DNA of 64,000 nt from Fibrella forsythiae (GTDB lineage Bacteria > Bacteroidota > Bacteroidia > Cytophagales > Spirosomataceae), in contig NZ_JAFMYW010000002.1 in assembly GCF_017353175.1 (NCBI RefSeq), positions 1 through 64,000 on the forward strand, read 5' to 3'. The position numbers and the translations under genes are program-made. Of the stretch, positions 36,273-45,103 are shown one piece after another (position 1 is the first letter of the stretch; the number at the start of each line of letters is the position of its first letter). The notes beneath the pieces are model-generated. The model did not search any database. It was not told where the DNA came from and saw only the letters and a program-made list of their open reading frames with translations.

Positions 36273-36307
36273 TTCGCACTCAAAAAGCCCCCGATTCGCA
36301 CTCAAAA
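36273..36307 (+). promoter_or_regulatory. paired direct repeat, candidate LytTR-type operator (copy 2)
   Basis: TTCGCACTCAAAA occurs at 36273-36285 and 36295-36307, exactly 22 bp apart, 89 bases before the collagen-like gene's ATG. See copies at 10326 and 41293. Confidence 0.65.
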
Positions 36308-36395
36308 TCCCCCGTGGTAATTGGCAATGCTGGCTGATGGACTCACTTTTGATATATCAATGGTTCAACATATTGTCATTTTATCAACCTATTGT

Positions 36396-38135
36396 ATGCG
36401 TATTAAATCTCTACTCACGTCTCTGTATACCAGTGCTGCCCTGCTACTGGCGCTCACCACCGCTCAGGCCCAGACCGGTTCGGTAGGTATCAACACCGAT
36501 GGGTCAACGGCTGACGGCTCGGCCCTGCTCGACGTTAAAAGCACGACTCAGGGGGTACTCGTACCCCGCATGACGGCCCAACAACGGGGCCTCATTGGTA
36601 GCCCCGCCACGGGCTTGCTCGTGTATCAGACTGACGGCACGGCCGGTTTCTATTTCTACAACGGTACTGCCTGGACCTCACTGAGTGCGGCGGGAACAAC
36701 TGGCCCACAGGGGCCGAAAGGCGATAAAGGCGACGTGGGCGCTACCGGCCCGGCCGGCGCATCAGGACCAAAAGGCGATGCCGGGATTGCCGGAGCAACC
36801 GGACCCATTGGCCCCCAAGGTCTTGCTGGCCCCACTGGAGCGTCGGGACCCAAAGGTGACAAAGGTGATGTCGGAGCGACCGGTCCCATAGGCCCGCAGG
36901 GTCCTGCGGGGACTGCGGCTGCAAAAGGAGACAAAGGCGATAAGGGGGACACCGGTGCGACCGGACCTGCTGGCGCGACCGGCCCGATAGGTTTAACCGG
37001 GCCGGCTGGGCCCACCGGGACAGCCGGACCAAAAGGCGATGCTGGCGCAACGGGACCAACCGGCGCGCAGGGAATTAAAGGCGATAAGGGTGATACTGGC
37101 TTAACCGGAGCGACTGGCCCGGCAGGTGCAAAAGGTGAGAAAGGGGACGTGGGTTTAACTGGCGCAAGCGGACCCACTGGCCCGGCCGGAGCAGCTGGTG
37201 CGACAGGAGCTATTGGACCCAAAGGGGATAAAGGCGATACGGGTTTAACCGGAGCCAGTGGCCCGGCCGGTGCTACTGGCCCCATCGGTTTGACTGGCCC
37301 AGCTGGTCCTACTGGTGCAACGGGGGCTGCTGGCCCCGCAGGAGCGACGGGCCCCATTGGCCCAACTGGAGCACAGGGTACAAAGGGCGATAAAGGGGAT
37401 ACCGGCTTAACAGGAGCAACAGGCCCTGCCGGAGCAACAGGACCCATTGGACTAACCGGGCCAGCTGGCCCAACGGGAGCTACAGGTCCAGCTGGAGCTA
37501 CTGGCCCGGCAGGGGCGCAAGGCTTACAAGGCCAACAGGGACCCACCGGTGCAACCGGCCCGCAAGGCCCCGCCGGACAGGGCGTACCTACGGGCGGCAC
37601 CGTCGGGCAAGTCCTGACCAAAGTGGACGGCACCAACTACAACACGCAGTGGACAACGCCCAGCAGTGGCGGTGGCGCATCGTTGGTCCTTCATGTGCAA
37701 AAGAACGCGGCGACAACTCAGCCCCTATCGGATAGCATTACCGCCCCTAGTACCGTTCCCTTCGAGAACACAGTGGTTTCGCCTCCATCCAACACCGGCA
37801 GTTGGAACAGTTCAACGGCTACCTACACGGTGGGGGCCAACGGAGCCGGTTTGTACTTAGTAGATGTGCAATTGACCAGTAATATTGTTGGCACCTATCC
37901 TATGATTGAAGTAAACGGGGGAGGAGCGACCAGTGCCAATAATTTGTATGGGATAGGAGTAGTCAATAGCCCAGTATTACAATCCCCACGTAAAGGAAGG
38001 GGTACGTTGCAGCGCACGATTGTGCTCAGTGCAGGCAATACGCTTACCGTGCGGGCGGCAGCTACGTCCACTGTTGTAGGAGCGGACCTAAACGGCGATG
38101 CCTCGTGCTATTTCCGGTTAGTGAAGCTGAATTAA
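36396..38135 (+). CDS. secreted collagen-like protein with C1q/TNF-like C-terminal domain
   Basis: A signal peptide ([20 protein letters not shown]...AQAQ) and a short N-terminal head (~27-95, [20 protein letters not shown], typical of Bacteroidota surface proteins) precede about 98 Gly-X-Y triplets (~98-396), rich in [15 protein letters not shown] and GLTG. These should form a collagen triple helix. The last ~170 residues ([20 protein letters not shown] ... YFRLVKLN) resemble a C1q/TNF-like trimerising head. No T9SS tail is seen. The ATG at 36396 gives the signal peptide; the upstream in-frame start at 36321 does not. The triplet DNA is repetitive and may vary in length between strains. Confidence 0.88.
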   Translation: MRIKSLLTSLYTSAALLLALTTAQAQTGSVGINTDGSTADGSALLDVKSTTQGVLVPRMTAQQRGLIGSPATGLLVYQTDGTAGFYFYNGTAWTSLSAAGTTGPQGPKGDKGDVGATGPAGASGPKGDAGIAGATGPIGPQGLAGPTGASGPKGDKGDVGATGPIGPQGPAGTAAAKGDKGDKGDTGATGPAGATGPIGLTGPAGPTGTAGPKGDAGATGPTGAQGIKGDKGDTGLTGATGPAGAKGEKGDVGLTGASGPTGPAGAAGATGAIGPKGDKGDTGLTGASGPAGATGPIGLTGPAGPTGATGAAGPAGATGPIGPTGAQGTKGDKGDTGLTGATGPAGATGPIGLTGPAGPTGATGPAGATGPAGAQGLQGQQGPTGATGPQGPAGQGVPTGGTVGQVLTKVDGTNYNTQWTTPSSGGGASLVLHVQKNAATTQPLSDSITAPSTVPFENTVVSPPSNTGSWNSSTATYTVGANGAGLYLVDVQLTSNIVGTYPMIEVNGGGATSANNLYGIGVVNSPVLQSPRKGRGTLQRTIVLSAGNTLTVRAAATSTVVGADLNGDASCYFRLVKLN

Positions 38136-38187
38136 CTGACTCGTCGCATCAAACGGTAAGGGGGGCGTGGGTTTGCCCATGCTTTTC

Positions 38188-38243
38188 GGCTCAGGTACGT
38201 TGCTGTTAGACTACTCAACCAGTCCCGGCAACGTACCTGAGCC
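38188..38243 (+). terminator. perfect 16-bp hairpin containing GGTACGTTGC
   Basis: GGCTCAGGTACGTTGC (38188-38203) pairs fully with 38228-38243. It follows the collagen-like gene and precedes the next gene by 40 bases. Its arms carry the frequent GGTACGT word and the GTTGC...GCAAC core of the heptad hairpins. Confidence 0.7.
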
Positions 38244-38282
38244 AACCCCAGGCCATTTTTCGCTCATCTCCCAAGTGTAAGT

Positions 38283-39044
38283 ATGAACAATCATCTACTT
38301 CCACCGGCTTCCGGCCAGTCTATGCGCAGCCGGGCCGTTGCGCTGTCGGTACTGTTACTGGCCACAGTCGGCAGCGCACTGGCCCAGTCTATCCTAAACA
38401 TCGGGGCTAACACCCACGTGGTCGGCACAGGGGCCGCCCAACTCGTGTACGGGGGCGGGGCGCTGACCAATAACGGCTCGCTGAGCATGGCCGTGGGGCC
38501 GCTGCAATTCAACGGTCCCACTACCTACAGCGGAGCGGGTACGGCTACCGTGGGCAACGTGTTGTTTAGCCACGCCACCGGCAGCAGCACGCTCAACAGC
38601 CTTCTCTCGGTGACCAATCAGGCCACGCTTGCGGCCAACACCGCCCTCAACGCTAACGGCCAGTTGTATCTGCGCACCGACCAGTTTGCCGGGGCCAATC
38701 TGGTCAACGACGGTGTGCTGACCGGCACTGTGCAGGGATTGGTAACGAACGCCAGTGTGCAAACCGGCAGCACGGCGTATAGCAGCCAATTGTCGGCCAA
38801 CGTCAGCGGCGGGGTGATGCAGTATCAATGGCAGTCGTCGCCCGATAACAATACCTGGGCCGATGTAGCCGGAGCCACCGCCGCCACCTATACGGCCAGC
38901 GTAGCCGCGCCGGTTTATTACCGCGCCCGGCTGACAACCGCCAACAGCAGCTATGACCAGCCCAGTCCGGGGGTGTTTCTAGCCTATACCGGGCCTTCCA
39001 CGGTCTGTGCGTGTCTTCAGATCACGGCCGTCAGAGTGCGGTAG
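38283..39044 (+). CDS. secreted protein, short paralogue of the CBM3 protein downstream
   Basis: Its 253 residues have a signal region (~1-35, ending GSALAQS) and a repetitive beta-helix-like part (IGANTHVVGTGAAQLVYGGG, NNGSLSMAVG, LRTDQFAGANLVNDG). A sandwich-like unit (MQYQWQSSPDNNTWADVAGA) follows. This part is closely similar to residues 30-230 of the neighbour at 39106. The CBM3 modules and T9SS tail of that neighbour are absent; instead the protein ends in STVCACLQITAVRVR with two cysteines. It may be a truncated duplicate, or a form that stays periplasmic. The export route is unclear without the tail. Confidence 0.7.
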   Translation: MNNHLLPPASGQSMRSRAVALSVLLLATVGSALAQSILNIGANTHVVGTGAAQLVYGGGALTNNGSLSMAVGPLQFNGPTTYSGAGTATVGNVLFSHATGSSTLNSLLSVTNQATLAANTALNANGQLYLRTDQFAGANLVNDGVLTGTVQGLVTNASVQTGSTAYSSQLSANVSGGVMQYQWQSSPDNNTWADVAGATAATYTASVAAPVYYRARLTTANSSYDQPSPGVFLAYTGPSTVCACLQITAVRVR

Positions 39045-39105
39045 TTCGTTTCTACGCCTACCAGTCATCCATCTTGTCAACGTCTCTCGTTAGTCTCAAT
39101 CTCAT

Positions 39106-41052
39106 ATGTTCCATCAATCTTTCCCATCGATAGTCTGTCAGCGGTACCCGGTCCTGGCCGCTCTGCTTTTGCTGGCCTTTAGCAACGCACTGGCCCAGCC
39201 CACGCTGCGCATCGGGGCCAACGCCCGTGTGGTTGGTACCGGAACTGCCCAGCTCGTGTACGGGGGCGGTGCCCTGACCAACAACGGCTCGCTGAGCCTT
39301 GTCGCCGGTCAGCTATCGGCCACCGGCCCCACGACCTACGGCGGTGGGGGTACGGCCACCGTCGCTAACATCCGCTTTGGCCACAGCGTAGGCAGCAGTA
39401 CGCTCAACAGCCTGCTCTCGGTGACCAATCAGGCTACGCTGTTGGCCAACGCTGCTCTGAACGCCAACGGGCAGTTGTATCTGCGCACCGACCAGTTTCC
39501 GGCCGCCAACCTGGTCAATAATGGCATCCTGACCGGCACGGTGCAGGGCTTGGTGACCAGGGCTACGGCTACAACCGGTAACGCCCCCTTCAACACCACC
39601 CTGTCGACCAACGTATCGGGTAGTTCGATGCGTTACCAGTGGCAGATGTCGACCGACAATACCCAGTGGAGTAACGTGGCGGGCGCTACCATGGCCACCT
39701 ACACGGCTTACGTAGACGCACGTATCTTTTACCGCTGCCTGCTCACCACCACCAACAGTGCCTACAGTCAGGTGACGCCCGCACAGGAGGTGAACGTACT
39801 GGTGTCCATGGATACCTACGGGCTGACGGTGCTGCATCGGGATGTAGATAATTACGTCGATAACAACGCGATCCAGCCCCTGATCGTCCTGCAAAATCAG
39901 GGATCTACGGCCTTACCGCTGGCGAATCTGACCCTGCGCTATTACCTCACCGTGGAGGGAGCCGCTGCCCTGAGCAACCTGTCGATCAACTACGCGCAAC
40001 TGGGTAACCAGAACGTACGCCTACGCTACGTGCCGTTGATACCAGCCCAACAGGGAGCCAGCGGGTATGTGGAATACAGCTTCACCCCGGCGGCAGGCAA
40101 TCTGGCTCCCGGGGCCAGTTCGGGAGCGATCCAGAGCTATTTCGCCAAGAGCGACTACTCAGGTCTCAACGAGCGGGATGACTATTCGTACGCCCTCGTG
40201 CGCGACCAGCTGGTGGGCAATCCGCGCATTACGGCCTACTACAACGGGGCGCTTATTGCGGGGGTAGAACCCGGATCGACCACTCAGCTGCGCGCTTTAC
40301 GGGCCTTGACCGAAAGCAAGAATGGGGCCTCCGCCAATCAGGTCAGCACGTACCTGGAGGTTCGAAACGAGGGCACGGTGCCCGTCAATTACCGCGACCT
40401 GACGGTTCGCTATTATTTCACGGCCGAGGGCAGTGCCCCGCTGAACGTGGAACTGGACTACGCTCAGGTGGGACAAGCCAACGTACGTACCCGGATCGTG
40501 CGCATCAACCCACCGCTGGCCAATGCCGACACGTACCTGGAGCTAAGTTTTGTGAATGCAGGTCAGTTAGCGCCCGGAGCCAGTACGGGTCAGATCCGCT
40601 ACCGCATCAGCAAAGCCGATTATAGCCGCTTCAACCAGGCCAATGATTATTCCTACCAGGAGTTTCCCTCGGAGTCGAGCTCCAACCGGCAGGTCGTCGT
40701 CTTTGTGGCTGGCGATCGGGTGTGGGGCACAGAACCAGCGTCGACTTCAAAGAGTCGGATAGCCCTTAGCGAAGCCAGCGTAGAGCCGGGCCCCGAATTC
40801 AAGGTACGGCTACTGGGCAATCCTATTACTGACAATCAGGTATTGGTCGACATATCAGGCGCCGGGGGTCAACCCCTGCGTCTGATGGTGAGTGACCTGA
40901 ATGGGCGGCTGATCTGCGAGCGGCAGGTAGCGGCAGCCGGAGTCGAGGAGCGCCAGGGGCTGGACGTGAGTCGCTCGGATGCGGGTATCCTGTTGCTCCA
41001 GGTTAGTACGCCCACTCAGAGCCGAGTGGTGAAAGTCCTGAAGGCTAGGTAG
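39106..41052 (+). CDS. secreted protein with two CBM3-like cellulose-binding modules and T9SS tail
   Basis: A signal peptide (~1-30, ending ALAQP) precedes the beta-helix-like region shared with the 38283 protein, then two CBM3-type modules. Module 1 spans ~234-390 (DNNAIQPLIVLQNQGSTALP, LAPGASSGAIQ, ending GVEPGS); module 2 spans ~395-543 (VPVNYRDLTVRYYFTAEGSA, ISKADYSRFNQANDYSYQEF, ending VWGTEP). The wording LTLRYYLTVEG, KSDYSGLNERDDYSY and ITAYYNGALI...EP is diagnostic of CBM3, which binds crystalline cellulose or scaffold proteins. Residues ~560-648 form a type A T9SS sorting domain (ending RVVKVLKAR). No catalytic domain is present, so it is likely a surface binder. Confidence 0.85.
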   Translation: MFHQSFPSIVCQRYPVLAALLLLAFSNALAQPTLRIGANARVVGTGTAQLVYGGGALTNNGSLSLVAGQLSATGPTTYGGGGTATVANIRFGHSVGSSTLNSLLSVTNQATLLANAALNANGQLYLRTDQFPAANLVNNGILTGTVQGLVTRATATTGNAPFNTTLSTNVSGSSMRYQWQMSTDNTQWSNVAGATMATYTAYVDARIFYRCLLTTTNSAYSQVTPAQEVNVLVSMDTYGLTVLHRDVDNYVDNNAIQPLIVLQNQGSTALPLANLTLRYYLTVEGAAALSNLSINYAQLGNQNVRLRYVPLIPAQQGASGYVEYSFTPAAGNLAPGASSGAIQSYFAKSDYSGLNERDDYSYALVRDQLVGNPRITAYYNGALIAGVEPGSTTQLRALRALTESKNGASANQVSTYLEVRNEGTVPVNYRDLTVRYYFTAEGSAPLNVELDYAQVGQANVRTRIVRINPPLANADTYLELSFVNAGQLAPGASTGQIRYRISKADYSRFNQANDYSYQEFPSESSSNRQVVVFVAGDRVWGTEPASTSKSRIALSEASVEPGPEFKVRLLGNPITDNQVLVDISGAGGQPLRLMVSDLNGRLICERQVAAAGVEERQGLDVSRSDAGILLLQVSTPTQSRVVKVLKAR

Positions 41053-41130
41053 GTACGTACACAACGACCCGACAGCCTGAGCCGTTTAACACGGTCGGAA
41101 ACTGGTTGGTACTATTTAATCTGTTGGTCA

Positions 41131-41200
41131 TCAGGGTTTTCATACACAGCCGGGTGTCTACCGTTAGTAGCAAACACCCGGCTGTGTATGAAAGCCCTGA
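41131..41200 (+). terminator. 27-bp hairpin after the CBM3 gene
   Basis: Arms 41131-41157 and 41174-41200 pair at 26 of 27 positions (core CATACACAGCCGGGTGT), the exception allowing G-U. It lies ~80 bases after the stop codon. Confidence 0.75.
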
Positions 41201-41292
41201 AGCTGTTTATGACGTGGAATTGGATCAGGGATACGCGCTTTCGCTGGCCGTTGCCCACCGCACAAGCGCACGTGTCAGCTCCCAAAACGGCG

Positions 41293-41327
41293 TTCGCACT
41301 CAAAAAACTTACGGTTCGCACTCAACA
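41293..41327 (+). promoter_or_regulatory. paired direct repeat, candidate LytTR-type operator (copy 3)
   Basis: TTCGCACTCAAAA (41293) and TTCGCACTCAAC (41315) are exactly 22 bp apart, 160 bases upstream of the EF-hand gene. The 16 bases CGTTCGCACTCAAAAA match copy 2 at its first half-site. Confidence 0.65.
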
Positions 41328-41486
41328 TGCTGGATGACGTATTAAGGATCAAAACGAAATAGATAGTTTTGATCATACCGCAGTCAGAAATGGGGTGTGT
41401 GACTCGTTCCGTTTTTGATCTGGGTTAGAGCTACCAATCAGGGTACTCAAAAGAGTACTCACTAACAGGTTAACCGATCAAGTTCC

Positions 41487-41985
41487 ATGAAAAAGAATGT
41501 ACTCCCCGTTGTTGCTGCGGCAATGGCATTAACCTTTACGGCCTGTCAGACTACTGACAAGGTAGAGCCTGCGGTGACTGTCACCGATACCGATGCAAAT
41601 TCGGATGAGTTAGTAAGCACGGTTGTCAACTATTTAGCAACACCGGACAATATCGGTATCAACAGCAGTTTCAACAATGCACAGGCGCGTTCAGTAAAAC
41701 CTTCTGCTGCCCAGATAAAGAGCGCATTCGATGTCTTTGATGTGGATAAGAGTGGGCAAATAGCAGCTACTGAGATACTGCAAGTGTTAAGCAAAGGAGG
41801 CATCAAAGCTCTAGAGATAGACGCTAAAAAAACTAGCGAAAGATATCGATAAAGAGTACAAGATAATGGTCACTGAAGAGCAAGCAGGACAGTTGATTAA
41901 GATGTTTGACGCCAATAGTAGCGGTTTGATGGAGTTTAATGAGTTTGAGAGGCTCATCGAAGAAGCGCTAAAACATATGAAATAA
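41487..41985 (+). pseudogene. EF-hand calcium-binding lipoprotein, split by a frameshift at an A7 run
   Basis: The N terminus (MKKNVLPVVAAAMALTFTAC) is a lipoprotein signal with Cys20. The first EF-hand loop, DVDKSGQIAATE, is canonical. The frame then stops at 41850-41852. If one A of the A7 run near 41826-41832 is skipped, the frame continues as LAKDIDKEYKIMVTEEQAGQ and a second loop, DANSSGLMEFNE, ending at 41985. An intact pair of EF-hands across the slip means a recent mutation, an assembly error in the A-run, or slippage that restores the frame. A paired direct repeat lies upstream. It would bind calcium in the periplasm. Confidence 0.75.
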
Positions 41986-42147
41986 TGTATAGCCTGCTAT
42001 CGGATCACCATGCGCCGTTGTTCCTCGTATGGTGATCCGGCGATTGTAGGAAAAATGACTCTCTGTGTCTGAGTTGACTTATTGGTAGACCCGGCCAGCG
42101 AACCCATCTGCTCCTTTCACGTAAACAATTCCCCCCATTAGTATACC

Positions 42148-42699
42148 ATGCAGGAGAGCCCGAAACAGGAGCAAGAAATTTGTGTGCAGTGTGGTTTCTG
42201 CTGCGACGGCACCCTGTTTAGTCACGCTACCCTACAGCCGGGCGAGCGGGTCAACCTGCCGCCCAAACTTGAACAGCACTACGTTCAGTATGATACCGGC
42301 GATTATTTCAAACAGCCATGCGCCTACTTCGCCGGGTGCTGTACCATATACGACCAGCCCAGACTGCATATCTGCTCTAGCTTCCGCTGTCAGCTATTGC
42401 GAAACGTAGAGGCTCAGACCATGCTGCCATCGCAGGCGGTGCAAACGGTGCGCGATATGGTACAACTGCGTGCCAACATTTATCAGCTTTATCGGCAGAT
42501 CTTCGGTCAGGGCGCTCCTGCTGATTTCATTAGCCTACGCGATACAGTAGCCGAAGTGGCCCAGGCCCTACCCGCCGACGACCCCGCCCGCGATGACATA
42601 AACCGGCTGGCCCTGAAATGCATCATGCTGAACTATTGGCTGACCAAAACCTTTAAGCCGTCGCGCCCCGAAAACCAGCCCGAAAAGGTGATTTGCTAA
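42148..42699 (+). CDS. CxxCxxCC-cluster protein (YkgJ family)
   Basis: This soluble protein of 183 residues begins with the family's cysteine motif CVQCGFCC (C12, C15, C18, C19). It continues with PCAYFAGCCTIYDQPRLHIC and SFRCQLL, giving further cysteines for a metal or iron-sulfur site. The family (PF03692 type) is widespread, and its biochemical role is not settled; metal chelation is assumed. The gene stands alone, and its 3' flank has GGTACGTTGCC and GGCAATGC that could form a weak hairpin. Confidence 0.8.
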   Translation: MQESPKQEQEICVQCGFCCDGTLFSHATLQPGERVNLPPKLEQHYVQYDTGDYFKQPCAYFAGCCTIYDQPRLHICSSFRCQLLRNVEAQTMLPSQAVQTVRDMVQLRANIYQLYRQIFGQGAPADFISLRDTVAEVAQALPADDPARDDINRLALKCIMLNYWLTKTFKPSRPENQPEKVIC

Positions 42700-42779
42700 A
42701 TAGCAGGTACGTTGCCCCAGACAGGCCCATTTAGTGGGACGGCAATGCTTTTTTTGTTGACGTCAACTTGGCGATATGT

Positions 42780-43559
42780 TCAACTGGCAGGTGGCGCCTG
42801 GGGTCTTATACCGGCCATCATTACCTGAAGCTCTTTGGGAGATAGGCGCGTGTTACTGATACGAACGTGCTGGCAATAGATAGCCTCACTGTCGTAGCGA
42901 GTTATGTGTTGCACGTTCACGGCCGTACTGCGGTTAAACTGCTGAAAAGCGGGCTGAAGAGCCATGGGTATTACTTGTTGCATCACAGACTGCAACGTGC
43001 CGCGTACAGTATACGTGACGGGAGTGCCGACGACATGGATCTGCACATAATTTTTGGTGGCTTCAAGACAGTACACATCTTGCCAGTATAACTTCAGGTT
43101 GCGTTTTCCTACTTTGACGAAAAAGTAATCGGGCTCCTCCATACCTGGCAGCTTATCGGCCCCTGCCTTACTGGCGGGGGCTTGGTTTTGGATAGCTGTC
43201 TGGATGGCAGCAAATAGTGTGGAGGCGTTAACCGGTTTAATCAGATAGCCGCTGGGCCGCAACTGAGTGGCCTGCATGATCGTATCACGGTCGGCATATG
43301 CCGTCAGGAAGATAAATGGAATTTGGTCCTGACTTAATCGCTGAGCCAGCGCCAACCCATTGTTGACGGTTGATTTAGTGCCTAAATTAATGTCGAGTAA
43401 TACTAAATCGGGTCGATGATTAGTAAGGAAATCCGCTGCCTGCTCGACATTGCAGGCCATTCCATTAACGGCGAATCCTAGATCTTCGAGCGTAAATTTT
43501 AAATTCTCAGCGATCAATACTTCGTCTTCGACGATGAATAGTGTTAATTTCTCAACCAT
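42780..43559 (-). CDS. LytTR-family response regulator
   Basis: The receiver domain (residues ~4-120) has acidic residues E11/D12 and the phospho-acceptor D56 in LVLLDINLG. The C-terminal ~100 residues (KLYWQDVYCLEATKNYVQIH; QFNRSTAVNVQHITRYDSEA) are a LytTR DNA-binding domain, which recognises direct repeats about two helical turns apart. The ATG at 43559 gives MVEKLTLFIVEDE; the longer frame from 43607 adds 16 residues with no family match. No kinase adjoins it. The TTCGCACTCAA pairs at 10326, 36273 and 41293 have the spacing expected for this class, making it a candidate regulator of them. Confidence 0.88.
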   Translation of the reverse strand: MVEKLTLFIVEDEVLIAENLKFTLEDLGFAVNGMACNVEQAADFLTNHRPDLVLLDINLGTKSTVNNGLALAQRLSQDQIPFIFLTAYADRDTIMQATQLRPSGYLIKPVNASTLFAAIQTAIQNQAPASKAGADKLPGMEEPDYFFVKVGKRNLKLYWQDVYCLEATKNYVQIHVVGTPVTYTVRGTLQSVMQQVIPMALQPAFQQFNRSTAVNVQHITRYDSEAIYCQHVRISNTRLSPKELQVMMAGIRPQAPPAS

Positions 43560-44393
43560 GATCCGGCAAAGGGGCAGTGATGGAAAGTGGTTTAAACAGG
43601 TGACCAACGTTAGTTCCGCAGCCGCGGAATGATGCTCATGCTACTATTAGTTGGCAGGGGATTATCAGGTGTTATGCAGAATCAGTCACTTCTTACACAG
43701 GGAGTTGTACGAATACGTATCGCTGATGGACTGTTTGTGCTCCAACAGATGAATGATCACATGGGGGCGACACAGTTGGTGGGTCTAGAGTTGACTAGCA
43801 GCAGGTTGCTAATCAGCGTTAGCCTCATCAGATAGAGCAGCTGGAGGTGGGGCGCTTCTGGGTCAGTTGTCATCCTGCAAAGCACATCTTCCGTAGACAT
43901 AAAAGAAATACCTCGTGCAAGGTATCTTTTAACTTGTTTGGTACTTTTTTCGAGAATTGTAAATGTAGTTCTGTTTACGAGTTAGGGGTTACACATAGCA
44001 ATACTGCTTTCTCAAACTTGAGTATACTTACGAGATTTCTCATTGAGACGAATTGACGTTTGTAATAAATTATGAGTAAATATGTATATATCAATATACT
44101 TTTCCTGTATATAACGTCGAATATTGACTTGGTGGTAGCGCTGACGAGCAACTCGTACTCAGATGCCATACTATGTAGACATTTGGTCCATGTACCTTTA
44201 TGGAAGGCATACCTTGAGATATGGCGTAATGCCAACCAATTCAGATACGTGTTGTTCTCGATACTGCAACGTGCTGTGCTTAGCCCGCACCCTGATACGG
44301 TGAGCCAGGGCCACTACTGCCAACCACGAATAGGTGTCCACCTCACGCTGATAGGTACGTTGCGGAAAAATACTTTATCACTCACACTCAGCT
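43560..44393. other. 834-base region without a supported gene
   Basis: The short open frames here show no recognisable protein features. A hairpin with T-run lies at about 43901-43930 (AAATACCTCGTGCAAGGTAT then CTTTT), a likely terminator. The segment 44030-44130 is very A/T-rich. GGTACGTTGCGG occurs at 44353 just before the NarL-type gene. The LytTR and NarL-type promoters must be in this region. Confidence 0.4.
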
Positions 44394-45011
44394 ATGCCAA
44401 CCCGAACCATTCTGATTGACGATCACCGGCTCTTCAACGACGGTCTGAGTCTGGTCCTGCGCGACTCAATGGACTTTGTGGTGGTTGAGCAGGTTTATGA
44501 CAGTCGCCTTGCCCTTGATGCCTGCTTACGTCTGGCCCCTGACTTAGTACTGGTTGATGTTAACATGCCTCATTACGACGGGCGTGCGGTGGTTGAGCAG
44601 TTAAAGCAGCTACCCACTGCCTGCAAAATCGTGATTATCAGCATGTATGCTGAAAAGAAGGAGATTGTTCTCTTCAATGCGTTGAAAATCAACGGTTACA
44701 TAGCCAAGACCGTCGCTGCCGAACGTTTACTCCTATTGCTGCGGCGGGTGATGGAGGGACAAATGGTAATTGAAACAGATTCTGCCCCCAGTTTAGCCCC
44801 GCCTGCCAAAGACACGGTCCGGTTCATTTACGGCCTGACAAAGCGGGAGGTGGAAATTCTGAAACTGGTAAAGCGGGGGCTAACCTCCGAACAGATTGCG
44901 GCCGATTTGAGTCTGAGCTACTACACCGTTCAGACACACCGGAAGAATATCACGCATAAGCTACCATTTACAACCAAAAAGGAATACTACGATTTTCTGG
45001 AAACGCTTTAG
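44394..45011 (+). CDS. NarL/FixJ-type response regulator
   Basis: The receiver domain has D9/D10 and phospho-acceptor D55 in LVLVDVNMPH. The C-terminal domain is a LuxR-type HTH (LTKREVEILKLVKRGLTSEQ, then LSLSYYTVQTHRKNITHKL). It converges with a HisKA_3-type 7TMR-DISM kinase gene at 45104-47008, the kinase class that normally pairs with NarL-type regulators, so the two probably form a two-component system. Targets are unknown. Confidence 0.88.
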   Translation: MPTRTILIDDHRLFNDGLSLVLRDSMDFVVVEQVYDSRLALDACLRLAPDLVLVDVNMPHYDGRAVVEQLKQLPTACKIVIISMYAEKKEIVLFNALKINGYIAKTVAAERLLLLLRRVMEGQMVIETDSAPSLAPPAKDTVRFIYGLTKREVEILKLVKRGLTSEQIAADLSLSYYTVQTHRKNITHKLPFTTKKEYYDFLETL

Positions 45012-45103
45012 CAGGTAGTCTCGGCTGTCAACTACCTATCTACTCACCTATAAATGGGGCGAGTTACTCAGAAGAAGGCATCGTGCGCCAACAATGCTGA
45101 CTA

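Noticed and set aside
36656-37636. Long Pro-rich open frame on the minus strand
   Set aside because: It is the mirror of the Gly-X-Y triplet DNA of the collagen-like gene; codon bias and domains support only the plus strand.
43975-44235. 86-residue minus-strand open frame between the two regulators
   Set aside because: A/T-rich, hydrophobic by composition, with no gene-like signals or similarity I recognise.
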